Origin: Ifrita kowaldi
Lineage: Eukaryota > Chordata > Aves > Passeriformes > Cinclosomatidae
Direction of reading: 5' to 3'
Assembly: GCA_013398055.1 (NCBI GenBank)
Contig: VZRS01002425.1
Location: forward strand, 124,001-188,000
DNA length: 64,000 bases
Position numbers and translations under genes: made by a program. A model generated the notes under the pieces. That model was given only the letters and a program-made list of their open reading frames with translations. It did not search any database and was not told the origin of the DNA. Below, one piece after another: positions 63,111 to 64,000 of this stretch. Each line of letters opens with the position of its first letter. Position 1 is the first letter of the stretch.

Positions 63111-64000
63111 CCCTCTAGGGCAGTCTGAAGGCATACTGGCCCCAGGAGATGTTTCTGAAATTGTTTAATTAGAACATTCTGAAGCTCAGGACAAGTTGTC
63201 TTCAGAAGTGCTTCTTACGTAAGGCTAAAAATTACCTCTGACAGATATTAGATACCTCTGAAAGAGATTAAGTCAGTACAGAAAAGGATTGAGTACCAAA
63301 CAAAAGCCAGGAGCTTCTTGCTTACACTGTCTTACCTGTGAACAAAGGTTTTTCATGTGTGAAAAGTAGTATGGATAACGCTTCAGTCTTGAAGATTGAT
63401 GATGAAAATAATGAATAGAATCTCAACAGAGAAATTGGAATGTCCGTGTTTCAGACCTTAAAAACAAAGACCATTGATATAACAGTGTCAGAACCAGAGG
63501 AGGTGATTCCTCTGCCTTAACACCAAGCTGCTGTCTTCTCTTCCACATTTCATTAAAGACAGGTAGTAAGCAGCAAAGGTAAACATCTTCCTTTGCATAC
63601 TGGGACACAGGCATGCAGTGGTAAGAGCTGTGTGGCAGCAGTCTCACCACCTCCCCCCAGGGGACTGAGCCCTCTCTGTTGGAGAGGAGGGGAAAGCCAG
63701 GGTTGGGATGCAGATAGATCCCATTACCAGGTGATACCCATTAGAAATTCAACCCTTCTTCTTCCCCCTCCTCCTCCTTCTCCTCGTTCACTGTCCCCAA
63801 AGAAAGCGGATGTGTTTGTGTTATGTAGGTGTGCAATTTAAATCTCTCATCACTAGATTGACCACATAGGAAATGAAGACTTTCAGGAACTGAATTTGAA
63901 GATGCTTTGCTTGGGTTTTGGTGTTTAATAGCATGTATCCTCAGATTCTTTGGCCTCTAACTGGTGTGGCTTAATAGAGGAAGTTGATGTCTTCATAGAA
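63111..64000. other. Intronic spacer with a pyrimidine tract
   Basis: No exon or repeat family recognised. A 27-base C/T-only tract (about 63754-63785, interrupted near its 3' end) is rich in CTT and CCT units. ORFs at 63423-63650 and 63593-63841 overlap it or its flank and look fortuitous. Confidence 0.55.

Larger units (their letters stand above)
37223..64000 (+). other. KHDRBS2: KHDRBS2 downstream intron (partial, 3' end outside window)
   Basis: The next expected KHDRBS2 exon would start with codons for DYNDEIRQ and a glycine/arginine-rich stretch. Nothing like it is visible to the end of the window, so the intron is at least 26.8 kb. About 2.2 kb of that is a probably false duplication (39643-44017). 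Contents are listed separately. Confidence 0.85.

Noticed and set aside
1..64000. Bacterial-type features (operons, CRISPR arrays, phage) and a novel defence-like system
   Set aside because: The window is an intronic region of a vertebrate genome. No repeat-spacer structure, operon or prokaryotic gene is present.

Overview
The window is vertebrate nuclear DNA, and almost certainly avian. It is AT-rich, has no dense gene content, and carries CR1 LINE 3' ends of the bird type (a diagnostic segment around 'GGTTGGAACTAGATGATC' followed by an 'ATTCTATGA'-like tail). It also carries at least two dispersed repeats that resemble bird endogenous-retrovirus LTRs. The bird order cannot be told from the sequence alone.

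Only one piece of protein-coding sequence can be supported: a single 147-bp, phase-0 internal exon at 37076-37222 on the + strand. Its 49 residues match KHDRBS2 (SLM-1, a Sam68-like STAR-family RNA-binding protein) at the end of the KH domain, just before QUA2. It has an AG acceptor, a GTAAGT donor and in-frame stops just outside both edges. The rest of the window is therefore read as two partial KHDRBS2 introns, at least 37.0 kb upstream and 26.8 kb downstream. This fits the known very large introns of this brain-enriched splicing regulator.

Layout. 1-37075 is upstream intron with CR1 3' ends at about 56-410, 2838-3470, 7952-8255, 24093-24572 and 36105-36612, all on + (sense to the gene). 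The third of these sits inside an older LTR (7699-8584). A second LTR-like repeat lies at about 29402-30480. Local duplications lie at 16220-16415 (two identical 95-bp copies) and 26162-26265 (two 52-bp copies). 37076-37222 is the exon. 37223-64000 is downstream intron with an internal CR1 ORF2 fragment on - (about 39160-40064) and a 2.19-kb direct duplication (39643-41829 and 41831-44017) separated by a single N. A truncated relative of the second LTR lies at about 62715-63110. The large spacer 44018-62714 has no recognisable gene or repeat.

The strongest observation is the 2.19-kb duplication. Its copies keep an offset of exactly 2188 bp, differ at only four positions that I found, and meet at the only ambiguous base in the window. 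That pattern points to two haplotypes placed side by side by the assembler rather than a biological duplication. I found no previously undescribed biological system here. The remaining open reading frames are short, unrelated to any family I recognise, or lie inside repeats, and I did not annotate them as genes.
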